Assembly: GCA_029783825.1 (NCBI GenBank)
Contig: JAREIK010003421.1
Location: 818,358-882,357 of the forward strand
Length of the DNA stretch: 64,000 nt
Origin: Sapria himalayana
Lineage: Eukaryota; Streptophyta; Magnoliopsida; Malpighiales; Rafflesiaceae
Reading direction: 5' to 3'
The notes under the pieces were generated by a model, which was not told the origin of the DNA, did not search any database, and saw nothing but the letters and a program-made list of their open reading frames with translations. Shown one piece after another: positions 12,035 to 22,644 of the stretch (position 1 is its first letter; each line of letters starts with the position of its first letter). The translations under genes were made by a program, and so were the position numbers.

Positions 12035-12262
12035 ACTAAATCTATTTATAATCTCCATTAGACAATGTCAAATGAGAGTGATTTAGTATATATGAAAGAA
12101 GACAAACAAATTTCATGGCATCATTGATGCGTATTGAAAGAAATGGTCAATTTAATATTTAGTTAAAAGAGATAAATAGTATTTTGGACATATTTATAGA
12201 AAAATCACAAATATATATTTTAATAGTAGTGTCTTATGAAGATACTAAACTTTTTGAGCTTA

Positions 12263-12306
<44 letters not shown>

Positions 12307-12363
12307 ATTTGGTGCAACTAATTTCATTTGATCTCGATGTGTTTCAATTTCAGGAATTAATTC
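12035..12363 (+). other. Athila-type leader between LTR and gag
   Basis: AT-rich untranslated stretch with a (TA)n run at about 12267-12301. A primer-binding site should lie at its left edge but is not recognisable. No gene is seen. Confidence 0.5.
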
Positions 12364-13620
12364 ATGCATAGGAAGCAAGAAGTATGTTTGTTTACATTAG
12401 ATACTATGATTGAAAGAACACTGAGAAGCAAAAGAAAAGTCAGAAGTGTAGAAATAGTAGAAATCGAAAATGAAAGAATGTCTCCAATAGTACACCAAGA
12501 AACAATAGAAAGACCTTTGGAGCAAGACACCATGGAAGATTTATAAAGACTAGTCATCCACGAAGAATATTCAGCAGTGAGATAGCCAGCTATTGAGGCA
12601 AATAATTTTGAGCTTAAACTAGCTCTAATTACAATGGCCCAGCAGAATCAGTTTAGCGGTCATCCATTAGAAGAACCTAATGAACACCTAGGAAAATTTT
12701 TGAGAATGCCCACATTGTAAAGTTGAATGGTGTTAGGTCAAAAGTAAGCAAGCTGTAGTTGTTACTATTTTCTCTGAGAGATATAGTAGGCACAAGGTTT
12801 GAATCTCTACCATATGGCTTAATAAACACTCAGTAGGAGCTGATGGAAGCAAATATAAAAAAGTTTTTTCCCTCATCCCTCACATCTAAAAAAAGAGAAA
12901 AGATCATAACCTTTAGACAAGTGGATGATGAAAGCCTATACACTGCTTGGGAAAGATATAAGAGGTTCTTGAAAAGGGAATCAATGCATGTAATAGATCT
13001 GAAGATTCAGATGCACATCTTTTACCACTCCATGAATTATAACTCTAAGGGTATAATTGATGTAGACTGCTATGGAGCTTTTAAAAAAAGTGTAGAGAAA
13101 GCAAGATAGCTGATCATAAACCTTACTATATGCAACAAAAGGGCTCCATATGAAGCATCAGAAAGTAGGTGCAGAGCTAAAGGGAGTGGAGTGATTGAGC
13201 TAAATAGAATGGCTACTATTAAAGCCAAGATTGATGCACTTATGTATAGGCTGGACAAACAATAGAAAAGAATACACCATGCTCATAAGATTAGAGTAGT
13301 GGAAAGAGATGGAAATAAAAGCAATGTTGAGGGATAATTAGGTCTTTATACAAGTTGAGGAGGCAAACTACTTGAATGAACAAAACAATTATTATTTCAA
13401 GCCCAACCCCAATCTACCAATATATTACACACCGGTGCTAAGAAACCATGAGAACTTTTTATATGGTGGAAGAGGACAACATGGCCTAAGGCATTGGAAA
13501 TGCTACTAGCAAGGGTATGATCCACCAAGGTTCAAGCAGCAACAATAATAGCAGGGAGGAGAAAACAAAATTAAATATCATGGTCAAAAGAGGAACCAAT
13601 CCTTTGAGGAGAAGATGTTG
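12364..13620 (+). pseudogene. Athila-type gag remnant
   Basis: Segments in several frames match the Athila/Tat Gag: an N-terminal acidic piece (12364-12546), ...HPLEEPNEHLGKFLRM near 12660-12710, KFFPSSLTSKKREKIITFRQ and DDESLYTAWERYKRFLKR in the open frame 12843-13109, then a HSMNYNSKGIIDVDCYGA block. The DESLY.AWERFK motif is diagnostic of retrotransposon Gag (PF03732-type). A Gln/Asn-rich tail runs to about 13600. At least six stops or frameshifts break it. The product would have been the particle protein. Confidence 0.85.
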
Positions 13621-14229
13621 TAGAGTTGGGTGACAACGAGAAATTGCTTAACCTCCGTGAATAAAATTTACTGTGTTGGAATCTTCCAACTCAGTAAATT
13701 TTCAAGGTCATAATTTAATGAGTTGGAAGCTTCTTGGTTCCTTCCTCATCTTGTTCCCATTTTTCCTCAAAAATATTGAGACTCAAGTAAGGTAGCTAGC
13801 CCTACATTTGCAATGTCATAGTGAAGATGTTTTTCTTAGGGACACCAATAAGAATACAAGAGATTGCATTGTTGTGTAGCTCAGAAATGGGAAGGAATTA
13901 AAGAGCATGAAGTCAAAATAAAGTGGAAATAAGAAGTGTAGTTTAGAGAAGACTATAGAAGAAACTGAAAGATTGGTGCAAGAGCAGTATTATGAGGAAA
14001 GAACCAGGAGGTTGAAATAAAAAGTTAAAGTAACCTCTACTGAAGTTCCTTTAAATCAATGATTTCAAATGGCTAGAGTATAAGAGTTATTCTCCATGTT
14101 TTTGAAGATCTTCAAGAAAGTTGAAATCAGCCTACCTTTTCTAGAGGTAGTAGCTCAAATATCACTCTATGTGAAGTTTTTGAAGGGCATCCTAAGTAAA
14201 AAAAATTTGCTGAAGAATGAGTTGTAAAC
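13621..14229 (+). other. Degenerate gag-protease linker
   Basis: No continuous frame is present. Scattered Glu/Lys-rich pieces fit the variable linker between Gag and protease in this element class. Nothing else was recognised. Confidence 0.4.
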
Positions 14230-14720
14230 TTGACTTCCACTTGTAGTGTAGTCATCCACAAGAGTCTACTAAAGAAAATGAATGATCTAGGAAGCTTCAC
14301 CATTCCATGCACCATTGGAGAAGTTGAATTCAAGAAGACTCTTTGTTACTTAGGTGCTAGCATTAATTTGATGTCTTTGTGCAAGGTTGAAATGTTAAGT
14401 TTGGCAGATCTTACTCCCACTTTTATCACTCTACAAATGGTAGACATGACAATGGCTAAATATGAATGGGTCTTAGAAGATTACTTGTCAAGGTGGAAAA
14501 GTTTGTTTTTCCTGTGGACTTTTTCATACTAAACATGAAGGAGGGATCACAAGTTGCACTGTTGCTGGGAAAACCATTCCTTGCAAATGGAGCTACCTTG
14601 ATAGATGTGCAGAAGGGAGTGCTTTCTATCATGGTTGGAAATGAGGTAGTTTATTTTAACCTTAACAAGAGCCTTGATCAACTAGATATTGATATTTATA
14701 ATGATATATTAGTATAAAAT
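14230..14720 (+). pseudogene. Athila-type aspartic protease remnant
   Basis: GSFTIPCTIGEVEFKKTLCY and LGASINLMSLCKVEML match the Athila/Tat protease core. The catalytic Asp of the DLGAS motif is Tyr here (CYLGAS), so the active site is lost. A frameshift near 14470-14500 moves the continuation to the next frame (14466-14717): KVEKFVFPVDFFILNM, LLLGKPFLANGATLIDVQKG. LGRPFLAT-type and IDVQKG motifs are characteristic of this family. The domain would process the Gag-Pol polyprotein. Confidence 0.88.
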
Positions 14721-14869
14721 ATTAGCCACACTAGTTATGAACTGAAAAATGATTGTAATGTTTCACTTTAAATCTATAAAAAATGAGATAAATTTCTAGT
14801 ACCTTGTAGAAGTTGATTTTGATTTTCTACCTTCTATTCCTAAGTTTAAAGTTACTATTTTGAGTCTAA

Positions 14870-16490
14870 ATGAAAAATAGTAGTGAAAAATATTATAGTA
14901 GTGAAGAGAAAGCAACTCAAAAAAAGATAAGTATAAAAGGGTTGAATTTAAATGAATTGCCTAGTCATTTGAAGTATGCTTTCCAAGAATCAGAAAATGC
15001 TAAACATATAATTATATCTGCTTCAATGACTAAAGTTGAAGAACAAAAGCAATTGAAGGTTTTAAGGAAATATAAAGAAGCAATTACATGGTCTATAGAA
15101 GATTTGAAGAGTACCAATTGATAAATCTGTATGCATTTAATTATGTTGAAGGATAATGTAAAGATCTTAATAAGCATCAAAGAAGATTAAATCCTGTGAT
15201 GAAAGATGTTGTCAAAAAGGAAGTTATAAAATGGTTGAATGCTAAATTTATATATGTAATATTATACTACACTTTGGTGATCCCAGTTCATGTATTTCCT
15301 AAAAAGGGTAGATTCATTATGATCAGAAATGAAAAAAATGAGCTAATTTATACAAGAACTATGATAGGATAGAGGGTATGCCTAGATTATATAAAATTAA
15401 TCTCTACAAATAAGAATGATCATTTTCCATTATTCTTCAATGATTAGATGTCAAAAAAGCTTACAGGACATCTCCACCTCTATTTTTTTGAAAGATATTC
15501 AAGATATAACCAAATTTCCATTGCACCAAAGGACTAGGATAAAACTATATTTACATTTGCTTATGGTACCTTTGCTTTTAGAAGGATACCAATTGGATTA
15601 GGTAATACTCTAGCTACATTTCAAATATGCAAGATATCAATATCTCAAATTTGTTGGAGGAGGCTATGGAAATATTTATGGATGACTTTATTGTGTATAG
15701 ATCTAATTTTGATCATTGCCTACATAATTTGGAAATAGTATTTCAAAGATGCAAGGACAAAATTTAGCCTTGAATTAGGAAAAATAGCATTTTATGATAA
15801 TATAAGGTATTTTCCTTGGGTACTAAATTTCTATAGTTAGTTTAGAAGTTGACCTAGAAACATTTAACATAATCAAGACTCTTTTTCCTCCATTAATAGT
15901 CAAGGGGATTAGAAGTTTCATGGACATGTTGGAATTTATAGAAGATTTATTAGGGATTTCTCAAAAATATCAAGACCATTTTGTAGATTATTGGAAAAGG
16001 TCACCAAATTTATTTTAGATGAGTCCTGTCAATTTATATTTTAAAAAAATCAGCACACTTGTTGAAGCTCTAATCATGGCCACACCAGACTGGAACAAAA
16101 TGCATTTAAGATCATCTGTGATGCTAGTAATTTTTCAATAGGGGTTATACTAAGACAAATAAGAGAAAAGATATTGAGGGCAATCTAATATGCTAGAAAA
16201 ACCTTCAATGAAGCTTAAAAAAATTATTCCACTACTAAAAAAGAGATGTTAGTCATTGTATTTTCATGTGAAAAATTTAGGCCATACATTTTGGGACATG
16301 TTATCATCCATACCGATCATGCAGCAAATAAATATCTAATTGCAAAGAAGGAAGCTGAACTAAGATTAATTAGATAGATATTGTTACTACAAAAATTGGA
16401 TCTTAAAATCAAACATAAAAAGCGTTATGACAATGTGATAGCTGATCACTAATTGAGAATAGAAACAACTACTGTAAATGAAAAAATATC
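14870..16490 (+). pseudogene. Athila-type reverse transcriptase and RNase H remnant
   Basis: The open frame 14870-15121 gives LPSHLKYAF and a KQLKVLRKYKEAITWSIEDL run, the standard entry to Athila RT. Then RRLNPVMKDVVKKEV near 15185-15230, PKKGRF near 15300, RVCLDY near 15375 and TFAYGTFAFRRIPIGL near 15550-15600 follow in changing frames. The catalytic motif survives as EIFMDDFIVY at about 15668-15697. RNase H blocks ICDASNFSIGVILRQ near 16115-16155, YSTTKKEMLVIVF near 16225-16265 and HTDHAANKYLI near 16310-16345 follow. Numerous stops break it. Confidence 0.88.
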
Positions 16491-16531
16491 AAAAAGTCAT
16501 TGAAAATTTTCTTGATGTGCAGCTATTTTAG

Positions 16532-17731
16532 TTGTCATTACAAATACCCTCGTATGTTGATATAGCAAATTACTTAGCTTGTGTAATTATTGCACTAATA
16601 TTTAGTTATCAGCAGAGGAAAAAGATAAGAACTGATAGTAGATACTATATTTGGGATAACTCATTATTATTCAAAAGAGGAAGTGATATGATTATCAAAA
16701 GGTGTGTACTAGAAAGAGAAAAAAGCAAAATATTGAAAGAATATCATGCATCACCACATAGAGGCATTTTTTAGGGGACAAAACAACTTGAATAATTTTC
16801 CAGTCAGGTTTTAAATAGCGTGCTATCTTTAAAGATTGTATTAAATGAGTCATGTCATGTGATCAATACCAATGAATATAGAATGTTATCAAAAGGAATA
16901 AAATGTTCCTGAAAGGTATATTAGTGGTGCAAATTTTTGATGTATGAAGAATATACTTTATAAGACCTCTCCTACCTTCTTATAGAAATGTATACATACT
17001 CCAAGCTATGGATTATGTATCAAAATGGGTAGAGGTAACTACTTGTCCAATGAATGATACGAATACAGTGGTGGGATTCATGCAAAGAAATATTTTGAGA
17101 AGATTTGGAAAACCTAGAACTATTATAAGTGATGGAGGAAGCCATTTTGCCAATAAAATTTTTGAGAAATTCATGAGCACAAATGAGTTTAAATACATAT
17201 TTAGTTTGGCTCATCATCCTCAGACTAATGGTCATGCTAAAATTTCTAATAAGGAGATTAATAGTATTCTAGAAAAAACTATGAGCTCAAATAGAAAAAT
17301 TGGTCCTTAAAGATTGATGAAGTGCTATGGGCTTATAGAACAATATTTAAAGCTCTCATTGGAATATCCCCATACTAAATTGTCTTAGGGAAACCTTGTC
17401 ACCTACCTCTAGAATAAGAATACAAAGTAATGTGAACCATCAAACAATTGAATTTTAACTTCAAACCTGCTAAAAAAAAAGATTACTCCAAATTAATAAG
17501 CTGGAAGAGTTAAGAAATGAAGTCTATGAGAGTGCTAGAATCAACAAAGATAAAATAAAAAATTGGCATAATCAAAAGATTTTAAGGAGTGAATTTAAGA
17601 TAGGAGACCAAGTTATTCTTTTTAACTCTAGACTAATATTGTTTCTAGGAAAGCTAAAGTCAAAATAAAGTGACTCATATGCCATATACAATAATAAAAA
17701 ATACAACCTATGGAACAGTAATGGTGATAAT
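16532..17731 (+). pseudogene. Athila-type integrase remnant, 5' part (split by hAT-1)
   Basis: The frame 16532-16774 carries the zinc-binding region (LLFKRGSDMIIKRCVLE..., YHASPHRG). The frame 17008-17310 is the catalytic core: MDYVSKWVEVTTCPMNDTNT, RFGKPRTIISDGGSHFANK with the second catalytic Asp, and SNKEINSILEKTM with the catalytic Glu. The first catalytic block near 16950 is damaged (Trp is a stop and Asp is Tyr). WAYRTIFKALIGISPY near 17330-17375 and KLEELRNEVYESARI near 17500-17540 continue to the hAT-1 junction. No chromodomain is seen. Confidence 0.9.
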
Positions 17732-19103
17732 TAGTGATTGTCCATGGCATGAACCATGTCGTGTCATGCCGAGGCCAACCAGGCCTCATGCTATGCTTGG
17801 CCTGGAACAGTACCATGGCCCATCAACTTGGTGCCTTGGCATGACCTGAGAAATTGCCCCAATGGCAGAAGCTGAGCTTGATGATTTTGGAAACTGCCTG
17901 GGCTAGGGTCTGAATCCCCCCTCCCTCCCCCACTCACCCCGTTGGCTCGCCCCCCACGGTTCAAAATTAAATAAAAAATAAAAAAATAAAAATTTTTGAA
18001 TTTTAGTCTTTGGATTTCGCCTCAAATGGCGATGGGGATAGAATCCAACGGCCCACATGATTTTGGCCCATAAAAATCAATAAAAATAAAAAAAAATACA
18101 TTTTTTAAAAAAAATTCTAAATTATATTATGTAAAAGCCCCCCCTCTCTCTAATTTTTATGTTTTTCAAAAACATTAATTCTCACACTCTCTCAAATCTC
18201 TCTCCTAATATTCTCTCTCTTGAGATTTTGGTTCGGCTTTTCGGGATTCACAACTTGGGCTCGGCTTTGGAAGTTGGAATTTTGGTGCACATTCTTTACC
18301 TTTACACTGCTTTGCGGGTATTTTTATTTTCTTTTAATTATTTAACTAAAACTTTTAACTTAACATAATAATTGATATTTAAAAATAATTAGTTTTTTAC
18401 TTTCTCTCTTTATTCTTTAATCTATCGTCTTGTCTAAAAAAACCAAAAAAATGACTACTACTACTGATATTAATTTACATTTGGAAAATAAAAATCTTAC
18501 ACAAAGGTTCAAGGCTGCTGAAACTTTTGTTTTTCCAGTCATCTCAACCGAAACAACTAAAAAACAAAAAACTAGGGCTTCTGTAGTTTGTACTCATTTT
18601 AATATAATAAAATAAAAAAATATTAGGGGGGAGGAAGAAGGAATGACACTGTGCAAATATTATAAGAAAATTTTTACTTGTAAGAGTACGTTTGGGACTA
18701 AGCACCTCAAGAGGCATGTCGACATATGCACCAAAAAACATGGAGATTTAGATCCTAGGCAAACCCAACATAGGATTACATTTTTTGAGGCTGGATCTAG
18801 TTCGGTCTCAAAGTTTATCCACTTTATATACCACAACGAGTTTGGTAAGAAAGACATTGCCAAACTTATCACCTTAATGGGTCTTCCGATTATATTTTTG
18901 GAAACTCCAAGGGTTGTAAGCATCATGCAGAAATATTTTTAGCTTGCTTATTGTAAGATTCTTAGGTCCACATCTAGGAACAACATACTAGAATTTTATA
19001 AGTAAGAAAAACACATAATAATTAATGAATGTATGGTATATAGTGGAGTGGTGTCCATGAAGTGCGATATCTGGACTAGTCACGATGATTCATCATATGT
19101 ATG

Positions 19104-19111
19104 TCTCACCA
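19104..19111 (+). repeat. MITE target-site duplication, left copy
   Basis: TCTCACCA, identical to 19564-19571. The 8 bp length is the hAT standard. Confidence 0.95.
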
Positions 19112-19563
19112 TAGAGGTGTCAAACGGGCCAGCCCAGCACGGCACGGCCCATTTTTCACGTGCCCAGCCGTGCTGCCGTGCCGTGCCGGGCACGGCACGG
19201 CACGGTTTTTTAAATTTGGGCACGGGCGCACTGCAAGGCAGGGCAGGCGGGGCGGGGCGGGTCGGGTCTGTTTGGACCCGACCCGCGGTCTTTTTACCGG
19301 GGGCGGGGCCCGGTTGGGTCACGAGTCACGACTTAGTGAGTCGTGACCGTGAGTCGTGACTCGTGAGTCGTGACTCGTGAGTCACGACTCAGGCACGCGG
19401 GCCGACGTGCCGTGCCAAGGCACGGCCCGGCACGTGGTTTGTTCGGCCGGGCCCGGCACGGGCCCGGGCACGTTTTTTTATTGTGCCGGGCCGGCCCAGG
19501 CACGGCCGAACCATGCCGTGCCTCGTGCCGGGCCGGGCCGGCCCGGCCCGTTTGACACCTCTA
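19112..19563. mobile_element. hAT-family MITE, 452 bp, nearly pristine
   Basis: It starts TAGAGGTGTCAAACGGGCC and ends with the exact reverse complement, flanked by a perfect 8 bp duplication (TCTCACCA). It is very GC-rich, rich in CACGGC/GCCGTG and GGCCCG/CGGGCC words, and has central repeats of GTGAGTCGTGACTC (about 19336-19390). Both halves resemble the ends of hAT-2 and hAT-3 (including the GACCCGACCCGCGGTCTTTT segment near 19276). It is therefore a short internal-deletion derivative of this hAT family that relied on the family's transposase. The ORFs across it come from the GC-rich repeats and are not genes. The intact duplication and ends make it the youngest insertion in the window. 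Confidence 0.95.
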
Positions 19564-19571
19564 TCTCACCA
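19564..19571 (+). repeat. MITE target-site duplication, right copy
   Basis: TCTCACCA, identical to 19104-19111. Confidence 0.95.
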
Positions 19572-20718
19572 TCACTATGTAGATTCTAAATGGACTATGA
19601 ATAAAAAAATTTTAGGATTCTCTGAGATTCTTCATCCTCATGATGACCTGACCTTTTTTGAGTACATGATGCAGCTCTTAGAGAATATAAAATTCAAAAT
19701 AAAATTTTTAGTATCACATTCAATAATACATCTAATAATGGAGTAGTGATTTAACATGTTTGTTTGAAATATTAGAGACACACTATTAGGAAAGATTTTC
19801 CACGTTATATGTATGTATCACGTGATTAACTTGATTGTACAAGTGGGTATAAAGGTTTGTTCCCCCGCATTGGATAACACACATAACTCACTAAAATATA
19901 TTCGTATGAATCGTAGATAACAAGAGTTCGGTAGCATCTGTTTATCTGTGAATCTTAAGAAGAAGAAATTCCAATCAGATGTGAGATACCATTGGAATTA
20001 CATGTACCTAATTTTGGGGTGATATGTTGAATATGAACACGTGATATCCTATTACGTCAATAGTAAGAGTGACAAACTTTTCACATAAAAGTTTGTCATT
20101 GTGACTTACATTTCTTCGTGCATGAACCTGGAAGACCCACCTGAAAGATTCATTAACGAGAAGTTGCTTGACCTTTTCACATACTACTATACTAGGTATA
20201 GTAGTAGTAGTAGTGAGACTATGAGTACGTACATGGATACCATATTCATAGATGACAATTTTTTAATTCAATTAGCGAAGGGGAAATGATGGAGTGGACC
20301 GTCAAATAGGAGTGAGTTTTCTTGGTACTTAGATACCGATTACTGCTCAATCCTATCACATTCTGATACTAAGAATTATGATATATTACAGTAGTGGAAC
20401 TAATATGCGTCCACCTTTCTCGTGCTATCTAAGATGGCACGGAATCTATTGACTCCTCCGGTGTTGAGCGTAGTATCGAAGTCTACTTTTTCTATTACAG
20501 TGAATGTGATTTCGGATAGGAGATCGAGATTACGTCCAAATATCGTTGAACCTTTAGCATGCTTGAAGGATTAGGAGAATTCAATGTTTAGCATCCAGGA
20601 TCATGCTGGGATAGGGATTACAATGAAAGTGGAGGAGTTGATTGTTGATGATGACCTATATGATAGTGATTTTGATATTGAGGTTGAGAATGATAATGAT
20701 TCACCGATGGATGATTGA

Positions 20719-21392
20719 TGTGGTTGCCACTTGATGCATGATGGTTGACGATTATGAAATTATGATACATCGACAGTGACACTTATGTTACAATTATTAT
20801 ACTTATGAGTTTTGAGTTATGCTTGATTCTAATTTTTGATTTCAATGTTTTGTACTCATTTTTATTTATATTGTATTTGTTTTGATTTGGAAATTTTGCT
20901 TTGTGACTTTATAATTGCTGTTAAAAAAATTTTGTGTTTATAATAATTTTTGTGTTTAAGAATTTCATTAAAAATTTTAAAATTCAATTCTAATAATTAT
21001 AATCTAAATTCATTAATCTAACTAAATCATAATTAAAACAAATAACATAAAAAAATAAACTTTATAACATTTCAAAAATTTTTAATTTACAATTTAAATA
21101 TTTTTAAACTTTATCTATTTATATTTTATAATTACATAAATATAATAAACAAAAAAATATATATTTTTTAAATCGGGCCGTATGGGCCTGTTCTGGCACA
21201 TACGGGCCTGACCCGACATGATAAAAAACTGGCCATGCCGGTGGGCCTTGTCACACCTAGTATGAATAAACCATGTTGAGCTAGGCACGCCATGGTGCAG
21301 TAACAATGCCGTGACTAGCCTGGCACGGAAGCATGGTTGGGTGGCCTAAAACCGTGTCGGGCGGGCCCGACATTGCCCTTTTGACACCTCTA
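20719..21392 (+). other. hAT-1 3' untranslated and subterminal region
   Basis: AT-rich sequence after the transposase stop, followed from about 21172 by GC-rich subterminal words (CGGGCC, GGCACG) leading to the TGACACCTCTA terminus. The same arrangement occurs at the 3' ends of hAT-2 and hAT-3. No gene. Confidence 0.75.
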
Positions 21393-21500
21393 TTAAAGAC
21401 TGAAATAATACCTTAGCTGTAAATGAGTTCATAATGGATAGAATTTCTATAAAAGAAAATATTATGGAAGTAAAGAGCTTCAAGTAGTGAGATCCAGCTA
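21393..21500 (+). pseudogene. Athila-type integrase, 3' end after hAT-1
   Basis: Reading continues from the split integrase with residues resembling the conserved end (KD-stop-NNTLAVNEFIMDR), where intact elements have a KVNGHRLK-like motif. This shows that hAT-1 interrupted the integrase C-terminus. The frame ends shortly after. Confidence 0.65.
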
Positions 21501-22644
21501 GGGACTAAAAACTGAGCAACTTATGAGAGGTAACCCACATAAGAGTTTGTTTTGAATGTTATAATTCATTTCTATTTCTTATTTCTCTTAAGAAGTTTAG
21601 AATTACTGTTAATCTTTTTTTTTTAATTCTTTCTGAGTTGTTTGTAGAGTTTTATAGATCTTAGGACAAATCAGTAAAATGAAATGTTGACTAAAAAATA
21701 AATATCGAGCCTCAAGTGAAAATCAAACTACAAGGGGGAGTATTATCTTTCCCTTAGAATTCAATTTTAAAAAGATTTATTTTTGGGAGAGCTATGTTTA
21801 AGAAATATGAGGAAAAATAATCTTGATTGGGGTGTTTTTTTGAATATTCAATTGTGTAGATCCTTAAATGAATGAAATTATGGTATTGTTTATTCAATCA
21901 ATCATAAGGAGGGACAATTTCTGTCATGACAGACTTGCATATGTCACGAAAGTAAATACTACTAAGAAAAGAGACTGAACTTTTAGTCACAACATAGTTT
22001 TTAAGGTTGCAACAATAATTGGAAATTTTTCCAAGGCAAACTCTTGTCATAATCAATTGTGTCACGACACTAATTTTTAGGTCTCAAAATAGTTTAGTTT
22101 TGTGACACAATTTGTGTTATTATGATAAATTAAGATCACTTTGTATTCAATACAAAATAATATAAATTTATGTTATGACCAAAAGAATATATGTCGTGAC
22201 CTGGCCATTATGTCACAACAAAGAATAGAAAGAAATCGAACAAGTCACGACAAACAAAAAATAGGTCTCAAGGGGTACTTAAAGTCATGACAAACTCAGG
22301 CATGTCATGACATAAAACAAAAAGTGATGATATAACAAAAATTAAATGAACTTTTCTTAGTTGAATGAATGACATAATTTTAAATACAAGACTCATCATT
22401 ATAAATAAATTTTGTGGGCTGAAATTAATTTGCAACAGATGAACTTTAATTTCAAGCCTAACATAAGGTTAACAAATTAAAAACCCAAAAAAATCTATTT
22501 CTTCTCTTTTCAAACCCAACAAATTCATCATTCTTTATGTTTCATTTGAACCTAAACTCCTAGCACCCCAATTTCTTGAGAAACCCATTTTCAAATCCAA
22601 ATGGCTGAGAACTAGAGTTTTTTGTCCCCAACCTAAATGAGATC
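21501..22644 (+). other. Athila-type spacer between pol and third ORF
   Basis: AT-rich with no frame. It includes CAAGGGGGAG (near 21732), typical of the post-integrase region of these elements. Between about 21915 and 22330 there are many copies of GTCATGAC/GTCACGAC/GTCGTGAC, a word also frequent in both LTRs. No gene seen. Confidence 0.5.

Larger units (their letters stand above)
18451..20718 (+). pseudogene. hAT transposase remnant (hAT-1), split by a MITE
   Basis: The likely start is the ATG at 18451, shared with the other two copies. One frame continues through the BED zinc finger (CKYYKKIFTC..., FGTKHLKRHVDICTKK; the second zinc Cys of CKYC is Tyr) to SDIWTS-like CDIWTSHDDSSYVCLT at about 19100. 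The MITE then splits it, with a further 1 bp loss. Downstream come SMNLEDPPERF at about 20115-20150 and the C-terminal dimerisation region (LVLSKMARNLLTPPVLS..., SDRRSRLRPNIVEPLA) followed by an acidic tail ending at 20718. Several stops make it non-functional. The enzyme would cut and paste elements bearing TAGAGGTGTCAA ends. Confidence 0.88.
17732..21392 (+). mobile_element. hAT DNA transposon hAT-1, 5'-truncated, carrying a nested MITE
   Basis: The right end is a clean hAT terminus, TTTTGACACCTCTA, ending at 21392. The left end lacks the TAGAGGTGTCAA terminus: sequence homologous to the subterminal region of hAT-2 starts abruptly after TGATAATTA with the first ~110 bp missing. Integrase coding of the Athila-type element resumes right after the element (KD.NNTLAVNEF frame). 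The TTA left of the junction may be the remnant of a duplicated TTAAAGAC that is intact on the right. The interior carries a broken BED-type hAT transposase and, at 19112-19563, a younger hAT MITE. Confidence 0.85.

Noticed and set aside
12240..12310. (TA)n run as a promoter TATA box
   Set aside because: (TA)n runs occur many times across the window; no start site or transcript evidence supports one.
17013..17235. Minus-strand ORFs opposite the integrase
   Set aside because: Shadows of the plus-strand integrase core, which has clear catalytic motifs.
19033..19589. GC-rich ORFs on both strands across the hAT MITE
   Set aside because: They come from CACGGC/GGCCCG repeats of the MITE, with Ala/Pro/Arg composition in all frames. 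The structural evidence (TIR and TSD) explains the region.
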